DNA of 64,000 nt. Origin: Anaspis maculata. Lineage: Eukaryota > Arthropoda > Insecta > Coleoptera > Scraptiidae. The DNA lies in contig OX421963.1 of NCBI GenBank assembly GCA_949128115.1, positions 53,873,306 through 53,937,305 of the forward strand, given 5' to 3'. The notes under the pieces are model-generated. The model was not told the origin of the DNA, searched no databases, and was given only the letters and a program-made list of their open reading frames with translations. The first letter of the stretch is position 1. Each line of letters starts with the position of its first letter. The position numbers were made by a program, and so were the translations under genes. Shown piece by piece: positions 24,790-36,000 of this stretch.

Positions 24790-26831
24790 CTACTACTACA
24801 TGAAAAGCAAGTATACAGCAAGTGATGGTAAGTTTGAAGCATTACAAACATTCATTCAGTTAGTTCATTTATAGCATTCATTCATTAGCATCATCATTTA
24901 TAGCATTCATTAGCATAGCATTCATTTAGTTCCACTTGATCTATTGCCTATCGGAAAAAGCTAAACGGCCCATTGTAGCCCCCCTTTTGTGATCAGGTGC
25001 AGAATTTTAATTGAAAATTGAATATCATGATTTGAGATCACATGACAGGACAAACGGTGACGCGGGTTTCGTTGTTTCACCAGCCAAATCTGATCAAAGC
25101 TCAACGCCCAGCGCAGCGGTGCGCGGAAAAACGCGACTGCAATCAAATTTTTCTAGTGAAACTCTGCTAAAACGGTAGGTTCTAGAAGAAAAAACTACAG
25201 TTGCAGTTTTGAAGAGAACAAAATGTACCATGAAAAAGTCCCTGAAGTCATGGTTTTATAACAATTTGCCAAGTAGATTCATGAGTAGATTTAAACAAGT
25301 GAATATCCCCTCACGTGCGTGAGTCGCAATAGCGCATTTTCTTAGTGCAGATCTGTCATTGACAGAAATGAAGTCCGGCTTGGAAATTAAATGTTCATGC
25401 GATACAAGAGTAAGTTTCACGTTTCATGGCAATCGTTCCACTAAGGAGAAATTTCAATATGGCGGCCAAGATAGCGGCGGAATCATAAAATTCAACTCGA
25501 AAATAAGAATTATTATACGAGACAAGGCGACAAGAGTGAGTTTCAAGTTTCATGACAATCTCTCCACTAATAACAGATCTCAATATAAAGGCCAAGATGG
25601 CGGCGAAATCATGAAATTCAGCTTGAAAATAAGAATGTTCATACAAGACAAGAATAAGTTCCATGACAATCGTTCCACTAATAAGATATTTCAATATGGC
25701 GGCGGAATCATGAAATTCAGCTTGAAAATAAGAATGTTCATACAAGACAAGAATAAGTTCCAAGTTTCATGACAATCGTTCCACCATTGTATAAATATTA
25801 CTAGTAGGTCAGCCTCGAATTTGGGATTTTGTCACTAGATGTCGCCTAGAGCAATTAGCTCGCAAGAAATCATCAGCGCATATGAGAAAAATTAAAATTT
25901 CTGTACCAAACCATCAACATCTATCAGTAAGTTGGGCGCCACGTTGAAATTTGAAGACAGCGTGATTTATAACTAATTTGAGCGACCAAACGACAAATGC
26001 TGAACACGCCACCTGCCCGTGCTTTTCGAAAATTGCACAATTTGAACGGCGGCTGGCCTACTAGGAGTAGTTATACAATGGTTCCACTAATAAGAAATTT
26101 AAATATGGCGGCCCAGATGGCGCGCAACCATGAAATCCAATCTGCCCACTGGCCACCCTTGAGAACCTAAGCTATCCATCGGAGAAAAAGTTCCAGGCTT
26201 TTATTCATTGAACTGAAATTTTTAAAATATCTACCGTTGTCATTTCCAAACTTTCCTCTCTATCAAATGCATAAAACTAAAAACTCTCGCGCTCGCTCAG
26301 AAAGTGTAGGTAATTAGTATCAATTCCCTGGTTTTCGTTTTGCATCGCTACATCAAGCTTGAATGGAAGAGAAAATTGAAATGACAATATTTTTCCAGAT
26401 TCAAAGCCGGTCCTGTTAATGAAATTATTCGTGACGTCCTGACAACCACTCTAGGCGGAAAAGTTTACAACGCAGACCAAGTAAAAAGGTGGACCGTAGA
26501 TATTGCTAATGAAATTAGCACTAAAGTCATAGGTAAATAAATACTTTGATGGAATTAAGCAATAATCATTAAAATCAGATTTTTTTTTAGAACTTAAACT
26601 GAAGAGATATAAGCACATAGTCCAAGTCATCTTAGGAGAGTACAAGGGAGCCGGCGTCAAATCTGGAGTACGGTGTTTGTGGGACTCGGACACGGATGGA
26701 TATACCAGTGATATTTTTTTTAATGTAAGTTTTCATTTCCTACTTTTCTCTTCAACAACTTACAATCAATATTGTCATTCCAGGATACCATATTTTGTGT
26801 TGCTGTCGTCTATGCTGTGTATTTATATTAG
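18798..26831 (+). CDS. DYNLT2B: Tctex1-type dynein light chain, DYNLT2B/TCTEX1D2-like (four exons)
   Basis: Coding exons are 18798-19003, 26399-26532, 26591-26724 and 26784-26831, giving 173 residues in frame through GT-AG junctions. Residues 1-68 are an acidic, low-complexity N-terminus. The rest is the Tctex1 domain: KFKAGPVNEIIRDVLTTTL, the helix WTVDIANEISTKVI, then strand RYKHIVQVILGE, CLWDSDTDGYTSDIF and a final hydrophobic strand ending FCVAVVYAVYLY. This order and the RCLWDSDTD motif match vertebrate DYNLT2B, a light chain of the cytoplasmic dynein-2 complex that drives retrograde intraflagellar transport in cilia. Intron 1 is 7.4 kb and full of palindromes; the others are under 60 bp. 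The 3' end converges on PACRG. Confidence 0.9.
20048..20730. repeat. Direct repeat pair with GCCGCCATCTTG motif
   Basis: About 190 bp at 20048-20240 recurs at 20528-20720 in the same orientation (GCCGCCATCTTGTATTCTCC, ATGATTTTTGTCA, CGCCATTTTGAATTT). The 480 bp period points to an old tandem duplication within DYNLT2B intron 1. Sequence 19004-20047 has no feature I can support. Confidence 0.6.
20910..22430. repeat. Minisatellite R units, interrupted by a palindrome
   Basis: Units of about 100 bp (GCCGCCATATTGAAAT, TTATTAGTGGAACGATT, TCATGAAACTTGGAACTT, ATTCTTATTTTC) flank the palindrome at 21097-22338, which is inserted inside one unit. The same units form the arms of the palindrome at 23920-26196. 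Confidence 0.65.
21097..22338. mobile_element. Mariner-like palindrome PAL-B (CAGGGTGGTCCAGG ends, TA TSD)
   Basis: A 1242 bp palindrome, CAGGGTGGTCCAGGTTTTAG to its reverse complement, flanked by TA (21095-21096, 22339-22340), centre near 21720. No transposase. CAGGGTG termini with TA duplication are typical of insect mariner-like elements; the full-length palindromic form is unusual. Confidence 0.85.
22431..23600. other. Unassigned intron sequence with microsatellites
   Basis: Only two features stand out: a (TTTA)n tract at about 23482-23513 and (TGTC)n at 23576-23592. A fragment of dispersed module H is at 22455-22525. No exon is evident. Confidence 0.4.
23600..23960. repeat. Tandem repeat, three units of about 120-150 bp
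   Basis: The motif TTGAACTCCTCC.. GGAATGAAG.. AGAGCC.TGGAACTTT.. CGATGGATAGCT recurs at about 23610, 23765 and 23885, separated by ATTATTATCAAAAAA.GAAGATTT. The last unit leads into the palindrome arm. Confidence 0.6.
24687..24799. repeat. (GTAGTG)n / (GTA)n microsatellite
   Basis: About 110 bp of GTAGTG hexamers passing into GTA triplets and ending ACTACTACTAC. It gives a poly-threonine frame on the minus strand, which is an artefact. Confidence 0.95.
25785..26080. mobile_element. TIR element with 7-8 bp TSD inside a palindrome arm
   Basis: A 296 bp insert with ends CATTGTATAA and TTATACAATG and longer similarity (TACTAGTAGGTCAGCC against GGCTGGCCTACTAGGAGTA). GTTCCAC flanks both sides (25778-25784, 26081-26087). 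The opposite palindrome arm at about 24015-24040 shows the uninterrupted site. TSD length suggests a hAT-like or P-like MITE. Confidence 0.75.
26399..26532 (+). CDS. DYNLT2B: DYNLT2B-like exon 2
   Basis: Acceptor TTTTTCCAG|A, donor G|GTAAAT. Encodes KFKAGPVNEIIRDVLTTTL through WTVDIANEISTKVI. Confidence 0.9.
26591..26724 (+). CDS. DYNLT2B: DYNLT2B-like exon 3
   Basis: Acceptor TTTTTTTTAG|AA, donor AAT|GTAAGT. Encodes KRYKHIVQVILGEYKGAG and CLWDSDTDGYTSDIFFN, the core strands of the Tctex1 fold. Confidence 0.9.
26784..26831 (+). CDS. DYNLT2B: DYNLT2B-like exon 4
   Basis: Acceptor TTCCAG|GATACC; encodes DTIFCVAVVYAVYLY and ends at TAG. An ATTAAA 30 bp later (26861-26866) is the likely polyA signal. 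Confidence 0.85.
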   Translation, partial: DTIFCVAVVYAVYLY

Positions 26832-26860
26832 TATATTATATGGTGATAATTTAAGAAAAA

Positions 26861-26880
26861 ATTAAATTGTCTTGTTTATT
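26861..26880. terminator. Opposed polyA signals of DYNLT2B and PACRG
   Basis: ATTAAA at 26861-26866 (+) serves DYNLT2B. AATAAA on the minus strand (26880-26875) is only about 10 bp past the PACRG stop. Cleavage 15-25 bp beyond each would make the two 3' ends overlap. Confidence 0.6.
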
Positions 26881-26889
26881 CGAGGATTA

Positions 26890-27050
26890 TCAGTTCATCA
26901 TGCAGGACTCATATGTGGGTATTAGGTATTTAATATTTATAAAAGCATCGTCTCCGCCATGTTTTTCTAGTGTTTCTAATGTTTCATTGATTATGTCTGC
27001 TAAATTTTCGCCCCGCATTTGGCTATAGTCAAGTCCATCACCGCAGTTGA
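26890..27050 (-). CDS. PACRG: PACRG exon 4 (last)
   Basis: Acceptor TTTTTTTCAG|TCAAC; the first two bases complete a Val codon. Encodes [10 protein letters not shown].. [18 protein letters not shown] and ends TGA at 26892-26890. It is separated by 21.6 kb from exon 3. Confidence 0.92.
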
Positions 27051-30000
27051 CTGAAAAAAAAATGTGAATGGTAGGCCAGTGGACAGATACATTCAAGGTA
27101 GGAAAAAATCCCAGAAATCTAGAGACAACTTTGGTTCCAGATTGCCTGTGTAGGACCAACGCCATCTAGGAAAAAGAGCCAAAAAGTCGACTTATTTCAA
27201 ATAATTGCAGATATCTCGCTGGTAGCAACTTCAGCAAAATACAGGATATTTCAGAAATAAGTACCTAGCTATACATATATCCTCAGAGTCGGAAATTGTC
27301 GCGACTATACAGGTGTCCCAGCTAAAACAACCCAGCGCGATTTTCTCAGAAAATATCAAGGCAACAAGAAAAATTCTATTGGGGGGAAGTCTGACCTTTT
27401 AGCTCTCTTTTGAGGGGGTGCCAATGCCTTTAGGTGCTCTAGTTTCCAAGAAAATGCAATTTTAATCCGGCTAGTCACATGAATTCGAAACATCATGACC
27501 GACAAAACAAAATAATTCAGATGAAAAAAATCTTCTTTCTCTGGGCTTCCCATTGATGTGTCGCTGATGTCTGTACCTGGCTCAGTAAGCCAGATATTTT
27601 GTCCTAAGTCCAGCAAACACAAAAATCGGAATTCGTGACGTCACCGATTACACATTTGTTGATTTTAACATCAGCCAGTATTCATTGCCACAGAATTCAT
27701 TGCTATGGTGAATCCAGGTATGGTAAGTGAAGAAGTCAGAAATGTATCAACACATTATGAAGATGCTTAATCGTCTTAGGAAGACCTCAAAATGGATTAC
27801 ATATTTATATATACGTCATCTAATTTTTTTCTGCACGATCAAAATAGGTCTTAATTGCCTTGGAGGACCTCAAAATGAATATTGAATTGTAGGACTAGGG
27901 TTTGCAATCCCAAAAATCTCAGGATCCCGTGAAATTTTCTATCTCGAAAATCCCGGGATTATAATTTCTCAATCCCGAAGTATTTCGGGATTGGAAATTA
28001 AGGGCTTTTATAGATTTATAGATAGACTCGACCGCCGACGTCTAATATTGTTAAGATTTCATAGTGTGATATTGTTGAATGTTTATAATACAACAACCTG
28101 CAAAGCTCGCTCCCACGACCAGCGGAAGATATAAGGCTTTTCGAATATTCTCAGGCTCGCTCAGTATCACATGATTTCTGATTGGTTTTTGTCTTATTCA
28201 CTTTCTTCCTTTAAAAAAGTAATAATAGTCCAAGAGCGTCGACGCTGAGGTTGGTACGATACGAATGGTACGATGTTAACTTAATTTTCACGTCTTGGCA
28301 GCTAGTTGTCTAGGTTTGCTATGTATAATGTGACAGTTGTCGCCGTCGAAAATTTTCGAGATTACTTTAGCAAAAACAGGGAAACGTGCGTTTCTTTGAA
28401 ATTAAAATTTGCTGCAGTCAGTAAGGGACATCGTCTCTACTGGTGGAATAGGTGGCTCTTCGCTAATGCTGTTAGGTTAGTGGTGGCCACTAGAGAAAAT
28501 AATGCCCAAGCGCGGCAGTACTAAAGAAAATGGAATGAAAATGCCCTCTTTTCATAGGTTTTATCTTCTGATGCTCATCACTGAGTAGTGAGTTCTACCT
28601 ACTCTAGCCTATACTAAAACAGCAGGCAGGTATGAAGGAGAGACATACAGGAAGTGGACAAGTTGTTTTTTGAGAAAACCTTTCAACCTATACTCAAACG
28701 TGTCTCACCTCATGGAATCCAACTCTATAAATTAATGTGTATCTAAAACAATGTTCTCAATCTGACTGAAGTCTCTGGTCAGTGAACATTTTCATTCCAT
28801 TTTCTTTAATAGGTACGTTATTTCAATGATGAGAAGTGTTGAGAGGTAGTAAGAATATACCGTTTTAAAAATGACCGAGGAGGACTCATTTAAAGCGCCG
28901 GAGTGTTATTTCATCGCAAGTGATCTCGTAACCTGAGCTTGTTGGTGCCCTGTAAGAACTACGTACGTTACTTCACTTTCTGTTCCAGGATCATGATCTG
29001 TGATTCTGGCTGAAAGTAAGCTGCTCAGATCAGTGAGCAAACCGGCGACCTGCCGGCGACGCAGTCCCCCCAGAATGACAATTTGACAACACAGCGTAAT
29101 TCAGGTGAAGGTTTCATGTCATAGGAACACAAATTTTAACGTAACCTGCCTTGTATCAAGATGACATTGGCCTTGTTCACGCGAGGCTTAGTACTAATGA
29201 TAACAAAAATGTTTACGTTTGTTGAAATTGTGATCTTTCAATAAAATGCCAAATTCATTTTTGACAAATTGTTGTTAACACCAGTGCTAAGCCTCGCGTA
29301 AACAAGGCCATTATACATAAAAATCAGGGACACCAACAAAAATCGAAATTTTCATGGCAAGCTGTGTTTTTTTTATATACATATCAAGCTTTGAATGGAT
29401 CGAAGTGCGTGATGCCTGCTACTATAGTGGGCAAATTTTCTACTTTAGCATTGTAGGCTTGCCGCCTTTTCACCTGGTGTGAAACTGACTTTTCTGGAAG
29501 TAAAGTTATATTTCTTATCAAATTGATATTAAACTTTTGGAAAACTGACCTTGTCATACGTGGAAATGCCACTAGAGGGGCGCAGAGCTGTATTACCATC
29601 ATTTCTACACCAAAACCCTACGGGGTCGCCTTCAATTCAAGTCATCTTGACAGCGGCCATTCAATAAGGCCGACAAAAACTCGTTCCGCGGAGAGGTGAA
29701 AGGATTGATGATTCCATGGGACCCCTTTTTTGGACGAAGGCCTAGTACTTTTTTAGTTTGAATCAACCTAAAGTTGAACCGGCTTCGAGAGGTTAGAAAT
29801 ATTTTTGACACCTGTCAAGCTGTCAAGTGTCAAAGCTGCTTTGATTTATTTGTTCATTGTCGAAAATTAAAAACAGGTCGAAAAATTACTACATCTTCCA
29901 ATATAATGGAAAAAAGCGACGGACATCACGTCCCGCAAAAATATTCCGTCTATCTGCAGAGGATATGCGTAAAAAATGCGTTCCAAAAGTGGTCCGAACG

Positions 30001-33000
30001 ACGAACGCTAAATCAAGGACGCTAAATGAAGCCAGAGCAGCCAACCGCAAAGTTTTGGGGATTTTCTATATTTCAGATTTGGAAACTTGGAAACAAAATC
30101 TCACAGCCGACTAGAATCACGGTACAGGTGAACATACTATAGCTAAAAGTAGCAACACGTTCACAGCTCATTCTATTGAACTTATTACGCCCAGAATTTC
30201 CGTTCCGGGTTAACTATACCGTGAGTTGTTATAGATTTGATTGATCACGTTCAAATCTTCATTGCCTCGGTTCTGATCAGTTGCACACTGCTCTGCAAGA
30301 AAATGATTTGAAGAAGTGACTCTGTTTTGCAGTTTGGCTTGGTTTCAGATTTTTCTTTTATAAGCATAGCGACGACCTATCACTTTCTTCTTGAAGGAAA
30401 CCTCTGATGGACCGCTGAACCCTCGCAAATATTTTTTGCCAGAGGGCTCTCATACAAAGGCACACAACTTCAACCTTCAACGAAATCCTTATAAGGCTCC
30501 ATGAGAAGCAAAAAGTACCTAACTGACAATCAGCTGACATCGCTATTGATGATTGTGTCAATAGACCTCATAGAGGCGGCTCCCTTGCTCGTGCGCAAGT
30601 CTTCATATCGACAAGTTCGAAAAATATTCACGCGTTTGTAGCCAAGTGGGCCGGGATCACGTGATGCGAGTGCGACGCAATGCGAGCAAGATCAAAAGCG
30701 CGCCCACTGCAGCAGCCAATCGAATCCGACAAATTTGAATTTCAAGCAATTCGATTGGTTTATCCACCCGAAGCACTTCTCATAAAAACCCATCAGCGCA
30801 AAGCTGTAATATACGAGTTGCCCAGCGCCCCGAGTACCTTAGGTGAATGAGAATGGCTATACAAAACCCCACGCAAAAAAAATGCCGCTGCATTCAGTGC
30901 GTGTTGTTGCATTGTATTATTGTACGAATGGTACGATGCTAACTTGATTGTAATGTCTTGACAACCAGTTGTCTACATGTGCTGTATATAATGTGATATA
31001 CGTCCTTGCCATCGTATCGCGGCATCATGTACCTACGCGTAATTCTGGGCGTAATAAGTTCAATAGAATGAGCTGTGAACGTGTTGCTACTTTTAGCTAT
31101 AGTATGTTCACCTGTACCGTGATTCTAGTCGGCTGTGAGATTTTGTTTCCAAGTTTCCAAATCTGAAATATAGAAAATCCCCAAAACTTTGCGGTTGGCT
31201 GCTCTGGCTTCATTTAGCGTCCTTGATTTAGCGTTCGTCGTTCGGACCACTTTTGGAACGCATTTTTTACGCATATCCTCTGCAGATAGACGGAATATTT
31301 TTGCGGGACGTGATGTCCGTCGCTTTTTTCCATTATATTGGAAGATGTAGTAATTTTTCGACCTGTTTTTAATTTTCGACAATGAACAAATAAATCAAAG
31401 CAGCTTTGACACTTGACAGCTTGACAGGTGTCAAAAATATTTCTAACCTCTCGAAGCCGGTTCAACTTTAGGTTGATTCAAACTAAAAAAGTACTAGGCC
31501 TTCGTCCAAAAAAGGGGTCCCATGGAATCATCAATCCTTTCACCTCTCCGCGGAACGAGTTTTTGTCGGCCTTATTGAATGGCCGCTGTCAAGATGACTT
31601 GAATTGAAGGCGACCCCGTAGGGTTTTGGTGTATAGTCTGTACACCGATAGAACGGACTTTTTTGAATTTCAGTGATGTAACCTATAGCAAACAAAAGCA
31701 CCAAAGACTGTAACAACATAGGCGCGTTTGGAACTAATATTAGTTTTGTTCGGTTGGTAGTCTTACCCGGGCAAATTATTCCTACGCCAAGCCAATGGCA
31801 TCACATTCAGCGGGTTTGACACTTAACGTACGATTTCTAACCTCCATTTCTCTATAATGTTTGTTATTTGTAGTCGGCTCGGCTGTTGTGAGTGGTGTGT
31901 AATAAAATCAGCTTCATTCAAAAAAAATATTTTCTCATTCATTAAAATTGGTACCTATTAAACTGGTGTCATTTAAAATTACCATAGCACTTAGCTGTGA
32001 TTAGCGGAAATAAGCACCTCTTTCTAACTGGAATTTTAAATTTCGCGGGTAACGCTCGGGACTACTTTTCAAGCGGACGAATCTGGTGGTCCTTTCTATC
32101 AGTGTATAGAGTATAGAAATGATGGTAATACAGCTCTGCGCCCCTCTAGTGGCATTTCCACGTATGACAAGGTCAGTTTTCCAAAAGTTTAATATCAATT
32201 TGATAAGAAATATAACTTTACTTCCAGAAAAGTCAGTTTCACACCAGGTGAAAAGGCGGCAAGCCTACAATGCTAAAGTAGAAAATTTGCCCACTATAGT
32301 AGCAGGCATCACGCACTTCGATCCATTCAAAGCTTGATATGTATATAAAAAAAAACACAGCTTGCCATGAAAATTTCGATTTTTGTTGGTGTCCCTGATT
32401 TTTATGTATAATGGCCTTGTTTACGCGAGGCTTAGCACTGGTGTTAACAACAATTTGTCAAAAATGAATTTGGCATTTTATTGAAAGATCACAATTTCAA
32501 CAAACGTAAACATTTTTGTTATCATTAGTACTAAGCCTCGCGTGAACAAGGCCAATGTCATCTTGATACAAGGCAGGTTACGTTAAAATTTGTGTTCCTA
32601 TGACATGAAACCTTCACCTGAATTACGCTGTGTTGTCAAATTGTCATTCTGGGGGGACTGCGTCGCCGGCAGGTCGCCGATCGGCCCCTAGCAACGGATG
32701 ATTGCGTAACCCTTGTACAGCCAAAGCTGTAGATAATCTAGCAACCCTAGTTATGAATTTCCTCTATGCGCTCTCTAGTACTTTTGGCGTGTACTAACCC
32801 CGAGCGGTCACGTCAAAGGAAAAAGGGTGAAACGGAAGAAGTCACCGAAAAAAGGACACTAATAAGCCAATCACAAAATTTTTGAGGTCAGTCCACATTG
32901 CTGTTTTTTGAAATTAAACTGCCCGGAAACATTGTTTTCCGTAAATTCATTGGTTCACGAGAGGTATGTGGAGTCTTGCTGAAACCAGTAGTGAAACCAC

Positions 33001-36000
33001 ATACAACCCAATAGCTGCAACATTTTGAATTTTTTTATTTAGGTGTTTGGGGCGCATTAAGTGAATGCTTATTAGTGTCCTTTTTTCGGTGACTTCTTCC
33101 GTTTCACCCTTTTTCCTTTGACGTGACCGCTCGGGGTTAGTACACGCCAAAAGTACTAGAGAGCGCATAGAGGAAATTCATAACTAGGGTTGCTAGATTA
33201 TCTACAGCTTTGGCTGTACAAGGGTTACGCAATCATCCGTTGCTAGGGGCCGATGGGAGGGGCTAAAATTCAGCTATGTGTCAAAATTTATCATGAGCGG
33301 AGAAAAAAGGAAATTTGCGGGGTCCGGTGCTGTTGCTTGATGTCCGCAACCGAACATACATGAAAATTTCATTCATATAGCGGCATAAAAGACGTGTTTT
33401 GAAACTCATCGGGCAAGTCATATCCACCCCTCACACGAATTTGTACACCTAAATCCAAAATAAGCACGCTCTTGACAGCTAGAGCCCGTTGGGACGGACG
33501 CCTATGGCATTCCGTGAGGTCGACAGACGTCAGTGCTTAACTCCGTGAGGCCGATCGGTAAACAAACGCTCGGCCAGAATGTGGTACCCTTACGCCGGCC
33601 GGTCGCGTGATAATTAGGTTCCCTAGATTAGTCCGGTGGTTAAGCGTCCTAACTATGCATTTTGAGCTTAAGCAATGCGCTTTTGGGGTTTGATTGGGGG
33701 TCCCTCAACCTTAATTTCAAGAGTTGGAGACATCGGTGCACTCGATGCGAAGGGGGTCTGGGGGGCCCTTGAAAGTTGAAGGTGTGGGGCTTCCCACCAA
33801 ATCACCATACCACCACGTAATTTCTACTTGGATGTCATCAAAAGACTCTAACCTACACATTGACAACATTTGTTACCATGTCCCAACAGTTTATCACACT
33901 GAAACAAATTAGTTCTTATGACAGATCGGAAAAAACAGTTTTTCTCGATTTTTCATCCCCACAACGAATAAACTGCCAGGTGTGGTGTCATTTTGGAGTA
34001 AACGGCATCCTCTGATTTCATTCACCGAGTCAAAATGTTTGTGAGACCACCGTGCAAAGAATGACACGCCAAGAAGTGAGCATTTTTGAGCACCTCATTT
34101 AACAGTAGTTTCTTGGCTGATACCAATCGATATGATTGATAATTTTGACATGGATGAATAACTTGAACTCTTTTGTAACGGTAATACATGTGAATGAAAC
34201 TCGACACGAGCGTGGAGGCCTGGGAAAAAAATTTTTCTCCAGCGGTCGAATTTATTTCACGCCTACTGAGCGTTAGTTTGTTGGGCTCAGGCAGGCAGCG
34301 TTTGGATAGCTTTGGAAGCAAAATTTCCATATCTTTCTGAAAAGTTGAGCAGTTCAATTCTGGAAATCGATTTATGAATCATCAATGATTGTTTTGCCGG
34401 TCAGTACCCACATGGTGGTTAACTGCAGAGGTGATGGCTAACGGCGGAGGAAATTCAACGTCCAAGATCTTATTTTCTGCCACTATGACAGTCATTTTCA
34501 CGGTTGTTTTTATAAAATTATTTCTTCTCCAAACATAAGAAAACTTACACGTACAAAATGACAACAACCTTGAAGGTTGGTAGAGGAAAATAGAAAATAA
34601 CACTTTAAAAGTTGAATTCCCTCCGTCGTCAGCCATGATCCCTGCAGTTAATCCCCATGGGGGTACCTAGTGACTGTCAAAATAATCTTTGATGATTCTC
34701 AAATCAGTTTCCAGAATTATGCTACTCAGCTGCATAGACAGATATGGAAATTTTGTCTCCGAACCTATTCAAACGCTGCCTGCCTGAGTCCAACAAACTA
34801 ACGCTCAGTAGGCGTGAAATAAATTCGACCGCTGGAGAAAAATTTTTTTCCCAGGCCTCCACGCTCGTGTCGAGTTTCATTCACATGTATTACCGTTACA
34901 AAAGAGTTCAAGTTATTCATCCATGTCAAAATTATCAATCATATCGATTGGTATCAGTCAAGAAACTACTGTTAAATGAGGTGCTCAAAAATGCTCACTT
35001 CTTGGCGTGCCATTCTTTGCACGGTGGTCTCACAAACATTTTGACTCGGTGAATGAAACCAGAGGATGCCGTTTATTCTAAAATGACACCAAACTTGGCA
35101 GTTTATTCGTTGTGGGGATGAAGAATTGAGAAAAACAGTTTTTTCCGATCTGTCATAAGAATTAATTTTTTTCAGTGTGAAGAACTGTTGGGACATGGTA
35201 ACAAATGTTGTCAATGTGTAGGTTAGAGTCGTTTAATGACATCCAAGTAGGAATTTCGTGGTGGTATGGTGATTTGGTGGAAAGCCTCGCACCTTCAACT
35301 TTCAAGGGCCCCCCAGACCCCTTCCGCATCGAGTGCACCGATGTCTCCAACTCTTGAAATTAAGGTATGGGGATCCCCAATCGAACCCCAAAAGCGCATT
35401 GCTTAAGCTCAAAATGCATAGTTCGAGCTTTTTTTGGCGCTTAACCACCGGACTAGATGGAGGATTGTAAGTTTTTTTGTCACCTGTCATCGTGCGTTGT
35501 ATAACGGTTGTATTTGTGGTATTTGGGTTAATTACTTATTGATCGCCATTTAACAAAAGTTCATTTTCTTGAATAATTCGATCACCTATACCAGTATTTT
35601 GGCAATTCGCGCGATTGTCAATGGCTATCTGACAGAAGCGACGGAACAGAAATGACGTAAAAACTTACAAACTAGGTTCGCCATTTCAGCCGCCAGAGGG
35701 CGTCTAGATTTTTGAAATCGCGAATGACTTGTAATTCGGTACTTTTGAGACACCTGTATATCGTAGTATCTAATGCATATCTAATGTTTTGTTCCGACCA
35801 TTCGGATCAGTCTGTGTTGCCTAGTTATTATAATATTGTACAGGTGATTCAAAAGTGTCGGACCAAAACAATAGGTGCTTTCCTTTTACCACAAAACTCA
35901 CTGATCTGATCAAAGTTAGAGAGAGAAAAAGCAAGAAATCACATGCGCGAAAGTGAGATACCACTAACAACTTAGGTCAGAATACTTTGAGTTGTAAAAA

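Larger units (their letters stand above)
23920..26196. repeat. Large palindrome of minisatellite R, with microsatellite at its centre
   Basis: Left arm from CTGGAACTTTTTCTCCGATG (23920) pairs with the right arm ending at 26196. Each arm contains three to four R units of about 100 bp, giving mirrored repetitive ORFs on opposite strands. The loop (about 24687-25127) starts with a (GTAGTG)n/(GTA)n tract. The right arm is interrupted by a 296 bp element at 25785-26080. No terminal TSD seen. Confidence 0.75.

Noticed and set aside
24645..24851. Poly-threonine protein on the minus strand
   Set aside because: Translation of a (GTAGTG)n/(GTA)n microsatellite.
29774..30114. 83- and 85-codon frames, repeated inverted at 31125-31465
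   Set aside because: They are identical because they lie in palindrome arms; they overlap each other and match no known family I recognise. Could be a relic but not called.
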